Shown: positions 32,879 through 41,427 of the stretch, in pieces
Layout: each line of letters starts with the position of its first letter
How positions within the stretch are numbered: position 1 is the first letter of the stretch
Assembly (NCBI RefSeq): GCF_004348515.1
Contig: NZ_SMKH01000017.1
Location: 1-49,341 of the forward strand
DNA from: Actinomadura sp. KC345
Lineage (GTDB): Bacteria > Actinomycetota > Actinomycetes > Streptosporangiales > Streptosporangiaceae
Direction: 5' to 3'
Length of the DNA: 49,341 nt
Position numbers and translations under genes: made by a program
The notes under the pieces: model-generated
Seen by the model: only the letters and a program-made list of their open reading frames with translations
What the model was told of the DNA's origin: nothing
Databases searched by the model: none

Positions 32879-32941
32879 CATTGTAACCGACGTCCGCCTT
32901 CCCGGCCCGGACCCGGGCGGAACCGACGTGAGGAGCGGGAC

Positions 32942-33754
32942 ATGGGTCGACTGGACGGAAGGGTCGCCCTCGTCACCGGCGCGAGCCGGGGACTGGGCCG
33001 GTCCATCGCGGGGACGCTCGCCGCCGAGGGTGCGCACGTCGCCGTCGTGGCGCGGACAATGGAGGCCAGGGACGGCGTGTCCGGTTCCCTGGCGGAGACG
33101 GTGGCCGAGATCGAGTCCGCGGGCGGGCGGGCGACGCCGTTCGCCGCCGATCTCTCCGACCCCGCGAACTGCGACGGGCTGGTCGCCGACGTCCGGGAAC
33201 TGGCAGGGGCCCCGGCCGTCCTCGTCAACAACGCCGCGGTCACGTTCCTGCGCCCCCTGGAGGACTTCCCGATCCGCCGCGTCCAGGTGATGCTGAACCT
33301 TCACCTGCTGACCCCGCTCCGGCTCGCGCAGCTGGTGGCGCCGGGGATGCGCGCGGCCGGCGGCGGCTGGATCGTCAACCTGACCTCCGTCGCGGCCGTC
33401 CGCCCGGAAGGCCCGCCGTACGACGCGTTCGCCCGCACCGCGGGCTTCGGCGTCTACGGGACGGTCAAGGCCGGGCTGGAGCGGCTCACCGTCTCGCTGG
33501 CGGCCGAGTTCACCGACGCGGGCATCGCGGTGAACGCCGCCGCCCCCCTGAACCCGGTCGCGACGCCGGGCGCGCGCACCCTGGACCTGGCCGAGACCGG
33601 CACTGAGGACGTCTCGCTCATCTGCCGCACCGTCCTGGAACTGTGCAGTGGCGACCGGACCCGGCTGACCGGACGGATCGAGCACACCACGCCGTTCCTG
33701 GAGCGGCTCGACGCGGGCGAGGTCGCCGGCGCGTACCAGAACGCCCGAGCGTGA
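32942..33754 (+). CDS. SDR family oxidoreductase
   Basis: A 270-aa short-chain dehydrogenase. NAD(P) motif TGASRGLG (12-19), NNAAV, catalytic Ser in VNLTSVA and YGTVK (Tyr and Lys). Probably oxidises a hydroxyacyl intermediate, but no substrate can be named. ATG 32942 with GAGGAGCGGGA upstream. Divergent from the crotonase at 32841 and followed 11 bp later by the VOC gene. Confidence 0.88.
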   Translation: MGRLDGRVALVTGASRGLGRSIAGTLAAEGAHVAVVARTMEARDGVSGSLAETVAEIESAGGRATPFAADLSDPANCDGLVADVRELAGAPAVLVNNAAVTFLRPLEDFPIRRVQVMLNLHLLTPLRLAQLVAPGMRAAGGGWIVNLTSVAAVRPEGPPYDAFARTAGFGVYGTVKAGLERLTVSLAAEFTDAGIAVNAAAPLNPVATPGARTLDLAETGTEDVSLICRTVLELCSGDRTRLTGRIEHTTPFLERLDAGEVAGAYQNARA

Positions 33755-33765
33755 GGAGAAACGAC

Positions 33766-35277
33766 ATGGGCACTCCCCGGATCTACCACGTCGGCATCGT
33801 CGTCCCGGTGCTCGAACCCGCGATGGCGCAGCTGGGGGAGGTCGCGGGCGTGACGTGGGGCCGGTTGCAGCGCTTCACCGTCGAGTTCGACACCCCCTCC
33901 GGGCCGCGGACGTTCGACCAGACGTTCGTGCTGTCCCTGGAAGGGCCGCCCCACATCGAACTGCTGGTTCGGGTCGAGGACAGCGTGTGGGAGAAGACCG
34001 GCCTGCACCATCTCGGCATGTGGAGCGACGACGTCCCCGGCGAGTCGGCCGGGCTCGAAGGCGGCGGCTGCCTGTGGGAGGCCGCCATGCTGGACGCCGA
34101 GGGGCGGCGGGCGGGCGGCTGCTACCACATCCTCCCGGGCCTCGACGCCCGCGTCGAACTCGTCTCCCGCGCCGCGAGCGGCCCGCGCCTCCAGAACTAC
34201 CTCGCGGGCGGGTCAGAGGAGTTCGAGGATCGTGGCGTTCGCCAGGCCGCCGCCCTCGCACATCGTCTGGAGGCCGTAGCGGTGGCCCTCACGCCGCATC
34301 CGGTGGACGAGCGTGGTCATGAGGCGGGCGCCCGAGCCTCCGAGGGGATGGCCGAGCGCGATCGCCCCTCCGTCGGGATTGACCGCGGCCGGGTCGGCGC
34401 CGGTCTCGGCCAGCCACGCGAGCGGGACCGGCGCGAACGCCTCGTTCACCTCGAACGTGCCGATGTCCGAGACCGGAAGGCCCGCCCGGTCGAGCGCCTT
34501 GCGGGTCGCCGGGATGGGCGCGCTCAGCATCATCACCGGATCGTCGCCGGCCAGCACCGCAGTGTGCACCCGCGCCAGTGGTTCCAGCCCGTACCGCGCC
34601 GCGTTCGCCGACGTGGTCAGCAGCAGCGCGGCCGCGCCGTCGCTGATCTGGGACGACCCGCCCGCCGTGACGACCCCGTCCTCGCGGAAGACCGGCCTGA
34701 GCTCCGCCAGCCGGGCGGCCGTCGTGTCGCGGCGGACGCCCTCGTCCTCGTCGATGACCGAGCCGTCGGGCAGGGCCATCGAGACGATCTCCGCCGCGAA
34801 CCGGCCTGCGTCGATCGCCGCGGCCGCGCGCGCGTGAGAGCGCAGCGAGTACTCGTCGACCTCGGCGCGGCTCAGCCCCCAGCGTTCGGCCATGAGCTCG
34901 GCGCCGACGCCCTGGTTGAAGCCTTCCACACCGAAGCGGGACGTCAGCGAGGACGGCGTCGGCGTGCCGGCACCGTAACCGAGCGCCGCCCCCAGCGGAA
35001 CCCGGCTCATCATCTCCACACCGCCCGCGACCGCGAACTCGTACTGCCCCGAGATCACGCCGGCCGCGGCGAAGTGCACGCTCTGCTGCGAGGACCCGCA
35101 CTGCCGGTCGACCGTCGTCGCCGGGACCGACTCCGGCCAGCCGGCGGCCAGCAGGGCGCCGCGCCCGATGTTGAGGGTCTGCTCGCCCACCTGCTGGACA
35201 CAGCCCCAGACCACGTCGTCGACCAGCGCCGGCTCCAAACCGGTGCGCTCGGCGAGCGCCCGCAGCACGCCGGCTGA
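33766..35277 (+). CDS. VOC-superfamily (glyoxalase-like) protein whose frame has lost its stop
   Basis: From ATG 33766 (GAGGAGAAACGAC upstream), about 149 residues form a glyoxalase/VOC-type domain: YHVGIVVPVLEPAMAQLGE, FDQTFVLSLEGPPHIELL, GLHHLGMWSDDV, CYHILPGLDARVELVSRA. The domain ends near 34212, right where the convergent thiolase gene ends. No stop follows; the frame runs on codon-for-codon antisense to the thiolase until 35277. Only 33766-34212 is supported as a domain. The tail is probably an artefact of a lost stop or indel, since antisense to a GC-rich gene rarely meets stops. Confidence 0.55.
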   Translation: MGTPRIYHVGIVVPVLEPAMAQLGEVAGVTWGRLQRFTVEFDTPSGPRTFDQTFVLSLEGPPHIELLVRVEDSVWEKTGLHHLGMWSDDVPGESAGLEGGGCLWEAAMLDAEGRRAGGCYHILPGLDARVELVSRAASGPRLQNYLAGGSEEFEDRGVRQAAALAHRLEAVAVALTPHPVDERGHEAGARASEGMAERDRPSVGIDRGRVGAGLGQPRERDRRERLVHLERADVRDRKARPVERLAGRRDGRAQHHHRIVAGQHRSVHPRQWFQPVPRRVRRRGQQQRGRAVADLGRPARRDDPVLAEDRPELRQPGGRRVAADALVLVDDRAVGQGHRDDLRREPACVDRRGRARVRAQRVLVDLGAAQPPAFGHELGADALVEAFHTEAGRQRGRRRRAGTVTERRPQRNPAHHLHTARDRELVLPRDHAGRGEVHALLRGPALPVDRRRRDRLRPAGGQQGAAPDVEGLLAHLLDTAPDHVVDQRRLQTGALGERPQHAG

Positions 35278-35370
35278 GGCGTCCACCGCGTGCACCTGCG
35301 CCAGCCGACCGTTGCGGCGGCCGATCGGGGTCCGGACGCACCCCACGATGACGGCGTCGCGTTCACTCAT
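34213..35370 (-). CDS. Thiolase (acetyl-CoA C-acyltransferase family)
   Basis: A 385-aa thiolase with nucleophile Cys in VDRQCGSSQQS, NEAFAPV, His in GGAIALGHPLGGSGAR and the C-terminal Cys in MCEGGGLANA. It cleaves a 3-oxoacyl-CoA with CoA, the last step of a beta-oxidation round. ATG 35370 with GGAGGAACG. It follows a substrate-binding lipoprotein gene by 33 bp and presumably shares its promoter (operator F). Its stop abuts the VOC domain of the opposite strand. Confidence 0.93.
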   Translation of the reverse strand: MSERDAVIVGCVRTPIGRRNGRLAQVHAVDASAGVLRALAERTGLEPALVDDVVWGCVQQVGEQTLNIGRGALLAAGWPESVPATTVDRQCGSSQQSVHFAAAGVISGQYEFAVAGGVEMMSRVPLGAALGYGAGTPTPSSLTSRFGVEGFNQGVGAELMAERWGLSRAEVDEYSLRSHARAAAAIDAGRFAAEIVSMALPDGSVIDEDEGVRRDTTAARLAELRPVFREDGVVTAGGSSQISDGAAALLLTTSANAARYGLEPLARVHTAVLAGDDPVMMLSAPIPATRKALDRAGLPVSDIGTFEVNEAFAPVPLAWLAETGADPAAVNPDGGAIALGHPLGGSGARLMTTLVHRMRREGHRYGLQTMCEGGGLANATILELL

Positions 35371-35403
35371 GTCCTGTCGTTCCTCCCCGAAGAGCCGGAC
35401 GGC

Positions 35404-36591
35404 TCAGGCCGCCGGGGACGCTGTCAGCGTCTCGGTCAGCGTGGTCTTCGTCCCGACGGCGTGGTACAGGTACCAGTTCTTGAAGGGGTAGCGGTCCTCG
35501 GGCGTGAAGCCGTAGTCGTCGACCACGCCGGGAACCGAGAGGCGGGTCTGGTCCAGGTGGGTCTTGAGCTGCTCGCCGGAGCACGGGTGGCCGCAGCTCT
35601 TCAGCGCCTCGCCGAACGCCCGCGCGGCCAGGTAGCCGATCACCAGCTCGCCGTCGTTCAGGCCCTTCGCGGTCGCCGCGTCCTGGATCGCCGGCTCGAC
35701 CGCGCCGATGTACTCCTTCACGCCGCTCTCGGTGCCCGCCGGGTCGACGAGCGCGTAGACGTTCATCGCGTAGACGCCCTCGTCCTTGGACGAGACGAGG
35801 GAGGCGAAGTTCCCGGTGCCGTCCAGCCAGACGAACGGCGCCTGCACGCCCGCGGCGCGGACGCCCTTGAGGACGCTCAGCATGCCCGGCCCGGTGGTGG
35901 TCACCAGAACGACGTCGGGTTCGGTCTCAACGACCTTCGTCACCTGCGCGGACACGTCGGAGGCCATGAGGTCGACCTCCTGGGCGGTGGCCAGCTCGAC
36001 GCCGGCGCCGCCGGCCTGCTCCTTCATCGACTTGGCGAGCGCCTCGTTGGTCAGCGTGTTCAGGTAGACGAGGGCGGCCTTCGGGCCGTCCTTCTCGGTG
36101 ACCTTCTTCGCCGCGTCGAACATGGCACTCGCCGCGCGCGTGTTGTCCGGGCCGATGCTGAAGACGTAGGGGTTCGGCTCGGCGACGGAGATGCAGCCCA
36201 TGGGAACCTCGTAGCGCTCCGCGACCGGCTGCGCGGCCGAGCAGTTCGAGCTCAGCACGTTCCCGAACATCGCGTTCACCTTGGAGGCGGTCGCCAGCTG
36301 GGTCGCGTTCGCCGCGGCCCGGGCCTGCTCGCCGCCGTTGTCGAGCGAGGTCAGCTTGATCTTGTGGCCGTTGATGCCGCCGGCCGCGTTGACCTCGTCG
36401 ACGTACCCCTGGATTCCCTGCTGGAGCGTCTTGCCGTAGGACGAGGCCGCTCCCGACAGCTCCGCGTTGATGCCCAAGTTGTATTCGCCGCCGGAGCCCG
36501 CGTCGCCGCCGCCTCCGCATCCGGCGGCGGCGAGGACGGCCGCGCCTGCGACGGCCAGGGCCTTGAGAAGGGTTCGGGGTGCACCGGGCAT
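35404..36591 (-). CDS. ABC importer substrate-binding lipoprotein (Leu/Ile/Val-binding type)
   Basis: A 395-aa periplasmic-binding-fold protein with a lipoprotein signal (LAAAGC, Cys25). The body starts LGINAELSGAASSYGKTLQQG, as usual for this class. ATG 36591 follows AAGG. It is separated from the second LivHMFG set (37769-41265) by the hydratase pair but is transcribed in the same direction with its own operator F. It is the likely receptor for that importer. Ligand unknown. Confidence 0.9.
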   Translation of the reverse strand: MPGAPRTLLKALAVAGAAVLAAAGCGGGGDAGSGGEYNLGINAELSGAASSYGKTLQQGIQGYVDEVNAAGGINGHKIKLTSLDNGGEQARAAANATQLATASKVNAMFGNVLSSNCSAAQPVAERYEVPMGCISVAEPNPYVFSIGPDNTRAASAMFDAAKKVTEKDGPKAALVYLNTLTNEALAKSMKEQAGGAGVELATAQEVDLMASDVSAQVTKVVETEPDVVLVTTTGPGMLSVLKGVRAAGVQAPFVWLDGTGNFASLVSSKDEGVYAMNVYALVDPAGTESGVKEYIGAVEPAIQDAATAKGLNDGELVIGYLAARAFGEALKSCGHPCSGEQLKTHLDQTRLSVPGVVDDYGFTPEDRYPFKNWYLYHAVGTKTTLTETLTASPAA

Positions 36592-36645
36592 CGCAGCATC
36601 CTTGTCATGAAGAACGTCGGGGGTGGGGTGTGACCGATGTCATTT

Positions 36646-36661
36646 TTAACTTTGATGTCAG
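36646..36661 (-). promoter_or_regulatory. Shared operator, site F (binding protein/thiolase)
   Basis: TTAACTTTGATGTCAG matches at 12 of 16 on the complementary strand. TATTTT (36667-36662) abuts it as a -10. It is 55 bp upstream of the ATG at 36591. A further half-site-like TGACCGATGTCA lies at about 36631-36642. Confidence 0.65.
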
Positions 36662-36686
36662 AAAATAAATCCGCTTGAGGGTGCTG

Positions 36687-37157
36687 TCAAGGTCTCTCCG
36701 GCAGCGTGACCTCGGCGAGCCCCGGTCCCACCGTGAGGACGCCGTCCGCCGTCGTCCGCAGCTCGATCTCGACGACCGCCCGCCCGGCTCGCCGCTCCTT
36801 GGCGACCACCCCGCCCTCGACCCGGACCAGAGCGCCGGCCGGCGTGAAGCGCGCCATCCGGAAGTTCCTGATCGCCTGGATGGTGCCCTCCAGGCCGATG
36901 TAGTCGCGCAGGGCGCGCTCCCACATGCCCTGCAGGAGGATCGCGCTCGCGTACATGGACGGCGCGCCGTTCGCCCGCGCGTAGGCGTCGTTGTGATGCG
37001 TCGCGGTGAACTCGCGCCCGGCCCCCGCCGCCATGACGAGGCGGTGCACGGGCAGCGGGAGCGTCAGGCCCGGCAAGCGGTCGCCGACCGCGACGTCCTC
37101 GAAGCGGCGCTGCCCGCTTCCAGGCACGTTTGGTTCAGGCACGCTCGATTCAGGCAC
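36687..37157 (-). CDS. MaoC-family hydratase subunit
   Basis: A 156-aa single-hotdog protein with the hydratase segment FTATHHNDAYARANGAPSMY, ASAILLQGMWERAL, a variant of the MaoC motif retaining His and Asp. GTG 37157 overlaps the stop of the upstream hotdog gene by 8 bp, with GGGGGAGGG upstream. Three VPE-type five-residue repeats occur at the N-terminus. Together with 37150-37737 it probably forms a heteromeric (R)-specific enoyl-CoA hydratase like ChsH1-ChsH2 of steroid side-chain degradation (inference). Confidence 0.8.
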   Translation of the reverse strand: MPESSVPEPNVPGSGQRRFEDVAVGDRLPGLTLPLPVHRLVMAAGAGREFTATHHNDAYARANGAPSMYASAILLQGMWERALRDYIGLEGTIQAIRNFRMARFTPAGALVRVEGGVVAKERRAGRAVVEIELRTTADGVLTVGPGLAEVTLPERP

Positions 37158-37737
37158 GGGCGCCCTCCCCCTCCACCGGGACCGGGTCGAAGAAATAGAT
37201 CTGCGCTTCGACCCGGCAGATCGGTTCCATGTCGCCGGTGAACACATGCCGGTCGAACGTGACGAACGCGCCCCGTCCCACCCTCGTCTCCTTGGGCTCG
37301 CAGGCCAGCAGGCGCCGCGGCCCGGCCCCGGCCCGCTCCCCCGCGTGCAACGGCCGCTCGAACTCGATCGACAGGCACGTTCCGAACATGCCCGAGGTGG
37401 GCGGCGCCCCGGGGAAGACGTCGTCGGAGATCGTGCTCCGCCATGGCTGCGCGTCCCTGGACGGGCCGTCGAACGTGGGACGCTCGCCGGGCTCCCACAC
37501 CGCCGGCATGATGAAGGTCCACATCGCCGTGTAGGGCGCGATGACGTCCGGCCAGCCGTAGGCTCGGGCGACGGCGGCGTCGCGGTGGAGCGCGCAGTCG
37601 AACTCCAGCGGTTCGAGCCAGCGCCGGATCGCGCCGCGCTCGACCGGGTCGGGGCCGTACCGGACGTCCGGCTCGTCGATCTCCGAACCGACCCGGTCCA
37701 CGAGCGGTCGCCAGGCCGCCTTCCAGTCCTCCGTCAT
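37150..37737 (-). CDS. FAS1-like/MaoC N-terminal-type dehydratase subunit
   Basis: A 195-aa hotdog protein of the FAS1-like dehydratase type: VRYGPDPVERGAIRRWLEPLE, AYGWPDVIAPYTAMWTF, and the C-terminal FVTFDRHVFTGDMEP. These proteins are the partner halves of MaoC hydratases. ATG 37737 with GGGGAGGGG upstream; an earlier in-frame start at 37764 lacks support. Located between livG and the MaoC subunit, within the operator-G operon. Confidence 0.8.
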   Translation of the reverse strand: MTEDWKAAWRPLVDRVGSEIDEPDVRYGPDPVERGAIRRWLEPLEFDCALHRDAAVARAYGWPDVIAPYTAMWTFIMPAVWEPGERPTFDGPSRDAQPWRSTISDDVFPGAPPTSGMFGTCLSIEFERPLHAGERAGAGPRRLLACEPKETRVGRGAFVTFDRHVFTGDMEPICRVEAQIYFFDPVPVEGEGARA

Positions 37738-37768
37738 GCGCCCCTCCCCGCATCGGTGCCGCACCCGT

Positions 37769-38557
37769 TCACTGACCCACGCCTTCCGCGGCCTCGCCCA
37801 GGTAGGAGCGCTTGACGACGTCGCTGCCCATCACCTCGTCCGGGAGGCCCACGTGCAGGACCTCACCGAAGTTCATGGCCATGAGCCGGTCGCAATTGCC
37901 CGTCACGAAACCGGGATCGTGGTCGATGAGCACGATCGTCCGGCCGAGTTCGCGGAGCCGGTGCAGCGCCTCGCCGATCTCGCCGCGCTCCTGTCCGCTG
38001 ACACCCGAGGTGGGCTCGTCCAGCAGCAGCAGCTCGCTGCCGGCCACGACGGCGCGGGCTATGTCGGCCAGCTTCTGCACGGCGCTCGACAACTCGCCCA
38101 GCGGCCGGTGCGCGTACCGCTCCAGTCCGAACTCCCTGAGCACCGCGGCGCTCCGGTCGCGCGCCGCGTCCTTCGCCCGCCGCCTGCGATGGCCGCCGAA
38201 CCGGAGCGCGCCGGCGACGGTGTTCGGCAGCTCGCCGAGCGCGACGAGCTGCAACGCGGTGAGGTCGCGGAAATAGTGGGTCGACTGGAGGCTGCGCCCG
38301 ATGCCGTGGTCGCGCATCCTGTGCGGGCGCACCCGGCGCAGGTCGACCTCCCCGTAGCGGACCGTTCCCGCGGTCGGCCGGACGATCCCGTCGACGACGT
38401 TGAGGATCGTCGTCTTGCCGGCGCCGTTCGGGCCCACGATGCCGAAGACCTCGCCCGGCCGGACGTCGAAGGTGACGCCCCGCAGGATCTGCACGCCGCC
38501 CAGGTGGACGTCCACGCCGTCGACGTCCAGCCGGTGGCCCCGCTTCTCATCGTTCAT
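37769..38557 (-). CDS. livG: ABC importer ATP-binding protein (LivG type)
   Basis: A 262-aa ATPase: Walker A GPNGAGKTT, a degenerate signature LSSAVQKLADIA where LSGGQ/LSYGQ is expected, Walker B LLLLDEPTSGV, and H-loop LIDHD. ATG 38557 overlaps the livF stop by 11 bp. Part of the importer set livH-livM-livF-livG under operator G. The altered signature is unusual but the other motifs are intact. Confidence 0.88.
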   Translation of the reverse strand: MNDEKRGHRLDVDGVDVHLGGVQILRGVTFDVRPGEVFGIVGPNGAGKTTILNVVDGIVRPTAGTVRYGEVDLRRVRPHRMRDHGIGRSLQSTHYFRDLTALQLVALGELPNTVAGALRFGGHRRRRAKDAARDRSAAVLREFGLERYAHRPLGELSSAVQKLADIARAVVAGSELLLLDEPTSGVSGQERGEIGEALHRLRELGRTIVLIDHDPGFVTGNCDRLMAMNFGEVLHVGLPDEVMGSDVVKRSYLGEAAEGVGQ

Positions 38558-39266
38558 GTCGCCCCAGGTACGCGTCGAGGACGGCGTCGATGTCCAGCGA
38601 GTCCAAGGGCCCGCTCGCCACGAGCGACCCGCTGTCCATGACCTGTACTTCGTCGGCGACGTGCAGAGAGGCGTGCACCGCCTGGTCGGCGGCGAGGATG
38701 GTGAGCCCGCGCTCGTCCGCGAGCCGCCGCAGGTAGCTCATCAGCTCCCGCACGATGCCCGGCGCCAGTCCGAGCGACAGTTCGTCCACCAGCAGGACGC
38801 TCGGCTTGCGGAGGAGGACGAGCGCGGTGGCGAGCATCTGCCGCTCCCCGCCGCTCAGCAACCCCGCCCGTACGGCCCTGCGCTCGCGCAGCCGCGGGAA
38901 GAAGTCGAAGATCTCGTCGATGTCCGGCTTGCGGGACGTCACGAGGCGCAGCTGGTCCTGAACCGCCATGTTGACGAAGACCTTGTCGCGTTCCGCCACC
39001 AGGCCGACGCCGAGCTTGGACAGGCGCAGCGGACCGGGGCGCTTCACGACCTTCCCCCGCACAGAGATCGTGCCCCGCGCGGAGCCCGTCTCGTGGGCGA
39101 GGAAGCCCGTGATGCCGCGCAGCGTGCTGGTCTTGCCGGCCCCGTTCCGGCCGAGGATCACCGTGAGGGTGCCGGGGAGCAGGTCGACGTGGTAGTTCGA
39201 CACGGCGGGCAGTCCGCCGTCGTAGGACACCACGAGGTCCCGCACGGTGAGAACCGGATCCGTCAT
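38547..39266 (-). CDS. livF: ABC importer ATP-binding protein (LivF type)
   Basis: A 239-aa ATPase with Walker A GRNGAGKTS, signature LLSGGERQM, Walker B VLLVDELSLGLAPG. ATG 39266 overlaps the livM stop (ATGA). Second nucleotide-binding domain of the second importer. Gene order here is H-M-F-G, with F before G. Confidence 0.9.
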   Translation of the reverse strand: MTDPVLTVRDLVVSYDGGLPAVSNYHVDLLPGTLTVILGRNGAGKTSTLRGITGFLAHETGSARGTISVRGKVVKRPGPLRLSKLGVGLVAERDKVFVNMAVQDQLRLVTSRKPDIDEIFDFFPRLRERRAVRAGLLSGGERQMLATALVLLRKPSVLLVDELSLGLAPGIVRELMSYLRRLADERGLTILAADQAVHASLHVADEVQVMDSGSLVASGPLDSLDIDAVLDAYLGRHER

Positions 39267-40393
39267 GACTCCGCCGGCCTTCCGCCGCGGCGGGCGCCGA
39301 ACGCGCGCCGCAGCAATCGCTCCGCCTTCCCCAGCAGCCCCTCGATGCCCTCGGGCTCGAACAGCACCACAAGGAGGAAGAGCAGGGAGAAAAGGCCCGC
39401 ATTGGCGATGCTCTGGTTCTCGGTGTACCAGTTCGCACTCAGCCCGAGCTCGGTCAGCCAGCCGGACAGCCGCAACTGAAGGACGTACGGCAGCGCGGTG
39501 ATGACGACCGCCCCGGTCAGCGCGCCCAGCCGGGACCGGACGCCGCCGATGAAGATCATCGTGATCAGCGCGATCGACAGGTTGAGGTCGTAGGTCGCGT
39601 AGTCGGCCCGCCCGACCAGGTAGGCCAGCAGCGAACCGGCGACGGCGGTGATGGAACCGCTCGCGGCGAACGCGTACAGCTTCCAGCGGACGACGTCGAC
39701 GCCGCTGACCGCGGCCGCCACCTCGCTCTCGCGGATCGACCGCCACGCGAGGCCGATCCCGGTCCTCTCGGTCAGGGCGACGACGAGGTACACGACCGCG
39801 AGGATCGCGATGAGCACGGCGTAGAGCGACCGGCCGGCGGAGACGTCCAGGGAGCCGATGTGCAGCGGAGGCACCACGAGCCCCGCCGGGTGGTACTCCG
39901 ACTGGTAGTTCTTGGTGATCGCCGTCACCATGAACTGCAGGGCGAGGCTGGACAGCAGCAGGTACAGGCCCCGGAAGCGGAGCCCCGGGATCCCGGACAG
40001 CAGGCCGACGAGCCATCCCGTCACCGCGCAGACCACGAGCGGGACGGGGAAGGTCTCCAGCGGCGTGCCGGCGAGGGTACCTGTGACGAACGCGCCGATG
40101 GCCATGAAGGCGGCGCCGCTGAGGGCGATCTGGCCGGCGCTGCCGATGAGGACCGACTGGCCGATCGAGGCGATGGCGTAGACCGCACACGCCTGCCCCA
40201 CGAGGTTGAGGAAGGGGCTGCCGTTCAGCGCCCACAGCGCGCCGGCGAGCAGGGCGCCCGCCAGCACGAGCCGCGTGAGGCCGCCCTGCTCGCCCAGCGC
40301 CTCGATGATCCGGGCACGTGCCGTGGAGAGCGTGCCGACGGCGGGGGCCGGTCGCGCCGCGAGCCGCTCGCCGCTCGCCTCGTCGCCGCTCAC
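39263..40393 (-). CDS. livM: ABC importer permease (LivM type)
   Basis: A 376-aa membrane protein with about 9-10 hydrophobic segments and the LivM hallmarks GSAGQIALSGAAFMAIGA, GLYLLLSSLALQFM, SIRESEVAAAVSGVDV. The GTG start at 40393 overlaps the livH stop (GTGA). Forms the channel with LivH. Confidence 0.9.
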   Translation of the reverse strand: MSGDEASGERLAARPAPAVGTLSTARARIIEALGEQGGLTRLVLAGALLAGALWALNGSPFLNLVGQACAVYAIASIGQSVLIGSAGQIALSGAAFMAIGAFVTGTLAGTPLETFPVPLVVCAVTGWLVGLLSGIPGLRFRGLYLLLSSLALQFMVTAITKNYQSEYHPAGLVVPPLHIGSLDVSAGRSLYAVLIAILAVVYLVVALTERTGIGLAWRSIRESEVAAAVSGVDVVRWKLYAFAASGSITAVAGSLLAYLVGRADYATYDLNLSIALITMIFIGGVRSRLGALTGAVVITALPYVLQLRLSGWLTELGLSANWYTENQSIANAGLFSLLFLLVVLFEPEGIEGLLGKAERLLRRAFGARRGGRPAES

Positions 40394-41265
40394 AACCGCA
40401 CGACCTCGGCCTTGCCGAACAGGCCGGACGGGCGGAAGAACAGGAACGCCAGCATGATCGCGAAGGAGAAGAGGTCCACCCAGGCGGACCCGATCCCGAT
40501 CCGTACGGCGTTCTGGACGCCCGCGAGCATCACGCCGCCCACCAGGGCGCCGCCGACCGAGCCGAGGCCGCCGAGGATGATGGCCGGGAACGCGAACAGC
40601 CCGATGTTGGCCACCCCGACCGGGTCGACCGCGGAGCGGAGGCTGAACGCGATTCCGGCCAGCGCGGCGGTCCCTCCGGCCAGGGCCCAGGCCACGGTGG
40701 CGATCCGGGCCGAGCTGACCCCGAGGTGGACGGCCAGCGTCGCGTTGTCGGCCACCGCCGCCATGCGCAGTCCCAGCTGGGTGTAGCGCAGCATCAGCAC
40801 GAGGACCGCCACGACGGCCGCGGCCATGGCGACGGCCACGATGTCGGCGACCGGCACGACCGCGCCCATGAACCGGTGGGCGTGCGCGGACACCACCTCG
40901 GGAAGGCTGAGGGGCGCCGTTCCGTACTTGATCCCCACGGCGGCCTGCAGGACGCCGGCCAGCCCGATCGTGGCGACCGAGGTGGCGAACGCCTCCCTCG
41001 CGGCCACCCTGGCGAAGATGAGCACGTAGACCAGGGCGCTGAAGGCCGCCACGACGGTCATCGTGATGAGCACGGCGAGCGGGAACGGCCGGCCGCCGTC
41101 CTGGACGAGCGAATAGAAGATGAAGGCGCCGAGCAGCATGAAACCGCCCTGCGCGAAACTCAGGACCTTCGACGCGCGAAACAGCAGCGCGAATCCGACG
41201 CCGACCAGCCCGTAGATGGAACCGGTCACCAGCGTGCCCTCGACAGCCTGGGCGACAACGCTCAC
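40390..41265 (-). CDS. livH: ABC importer permease (LivH type)
   Basis: A 291-aa membrane protein with GSIYGLVGVGFALLFRASK, LSFAQGGFMLLGAF and GGLGSVGGALVGG, typical LivH features. GTG 41265 with AGGGGGAGCG upstream. First gene of a six-gene operon (livH, livM, livF, livG, hydratase pair), 70 bp from operator G. Confidence 0.9.
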   Translation of the reverse strand: MSVVAQAVEGTLVTGSIYGLVGVGFALLFRASKVLSFAQGGFMLLGAFIFYSLVQDGGRPFPLAVLITMTVVAAFSALVYVLIFARVAAREAFATSVATIGLAGVLQAAVGIKYGTAPLSLPEVVSAHAHRFMGAVVPVADIVAVAMAAAVVAVLVLMLRYTQLGLRMAAVADNATLAVHLGVSSARIATVAWALAGGTAALAGIAFSLRSAVDPVGVANIGLFAFPAIILGGLGSVGGALVGGVMLAGVQNAVRIGIGSAWVDLFSFAIMLAFLFFRPSGLFGKAEVVRL

Positions 41266-41335
41266 AACGTCGCTCCCCCTTCTCCGCCGGGGCCGCGGCC
41301 GTAGCGCCGCGACCCCCTTGCCGCAGGGACAAAAT

Positions 41336-41351
41336 TTGACTTCGACGTCAT
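41336..41351 (-). promoter_or_regulatory. Shared operator, site G (second importer operon)
   Basis: TTGACTTCGACGTCAT matches the palindrome at 14 of 16. -10 TATGTT at 41357-41352 abuts it on the minus strand. Confidence 0.78.
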
Positions 41352-41427
41352 AACATAATGGGTGGGCAAGGGCGCGTCAACGATCCAGGATGCATCCGGA
41401 ACCTGGCCATCGGCGGTCATCCGGCCA

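Noticed and set aside
33855..34322. 155-aa frame overlapping the VOC gene
   Set aside because: It is an Arg-rich shadow in another frame with no recognisable domain.
36630..36642. Extra operator TGACCGATGTCA next to site F
   Set aside because: Only a loose match to the half-sites and no -10 beside it; mentioned with site F but not called.
37130..37157. Three direct GTGCCTGA-like repeats 15 bp apart
   Set aside because: They encode a short VPE-type repeat at the start of the MaoC subunit and are not placed as regulatory sites; only the first serves as a start codon.
19053..41265. Branched-chain amino acid uptake as the role of the importers
   Set aside because: Family names suggest it, but both systems share operators with acyl-CoA catabolic genes, and no amino acid catabolic context is visible apart from the E1 genes.
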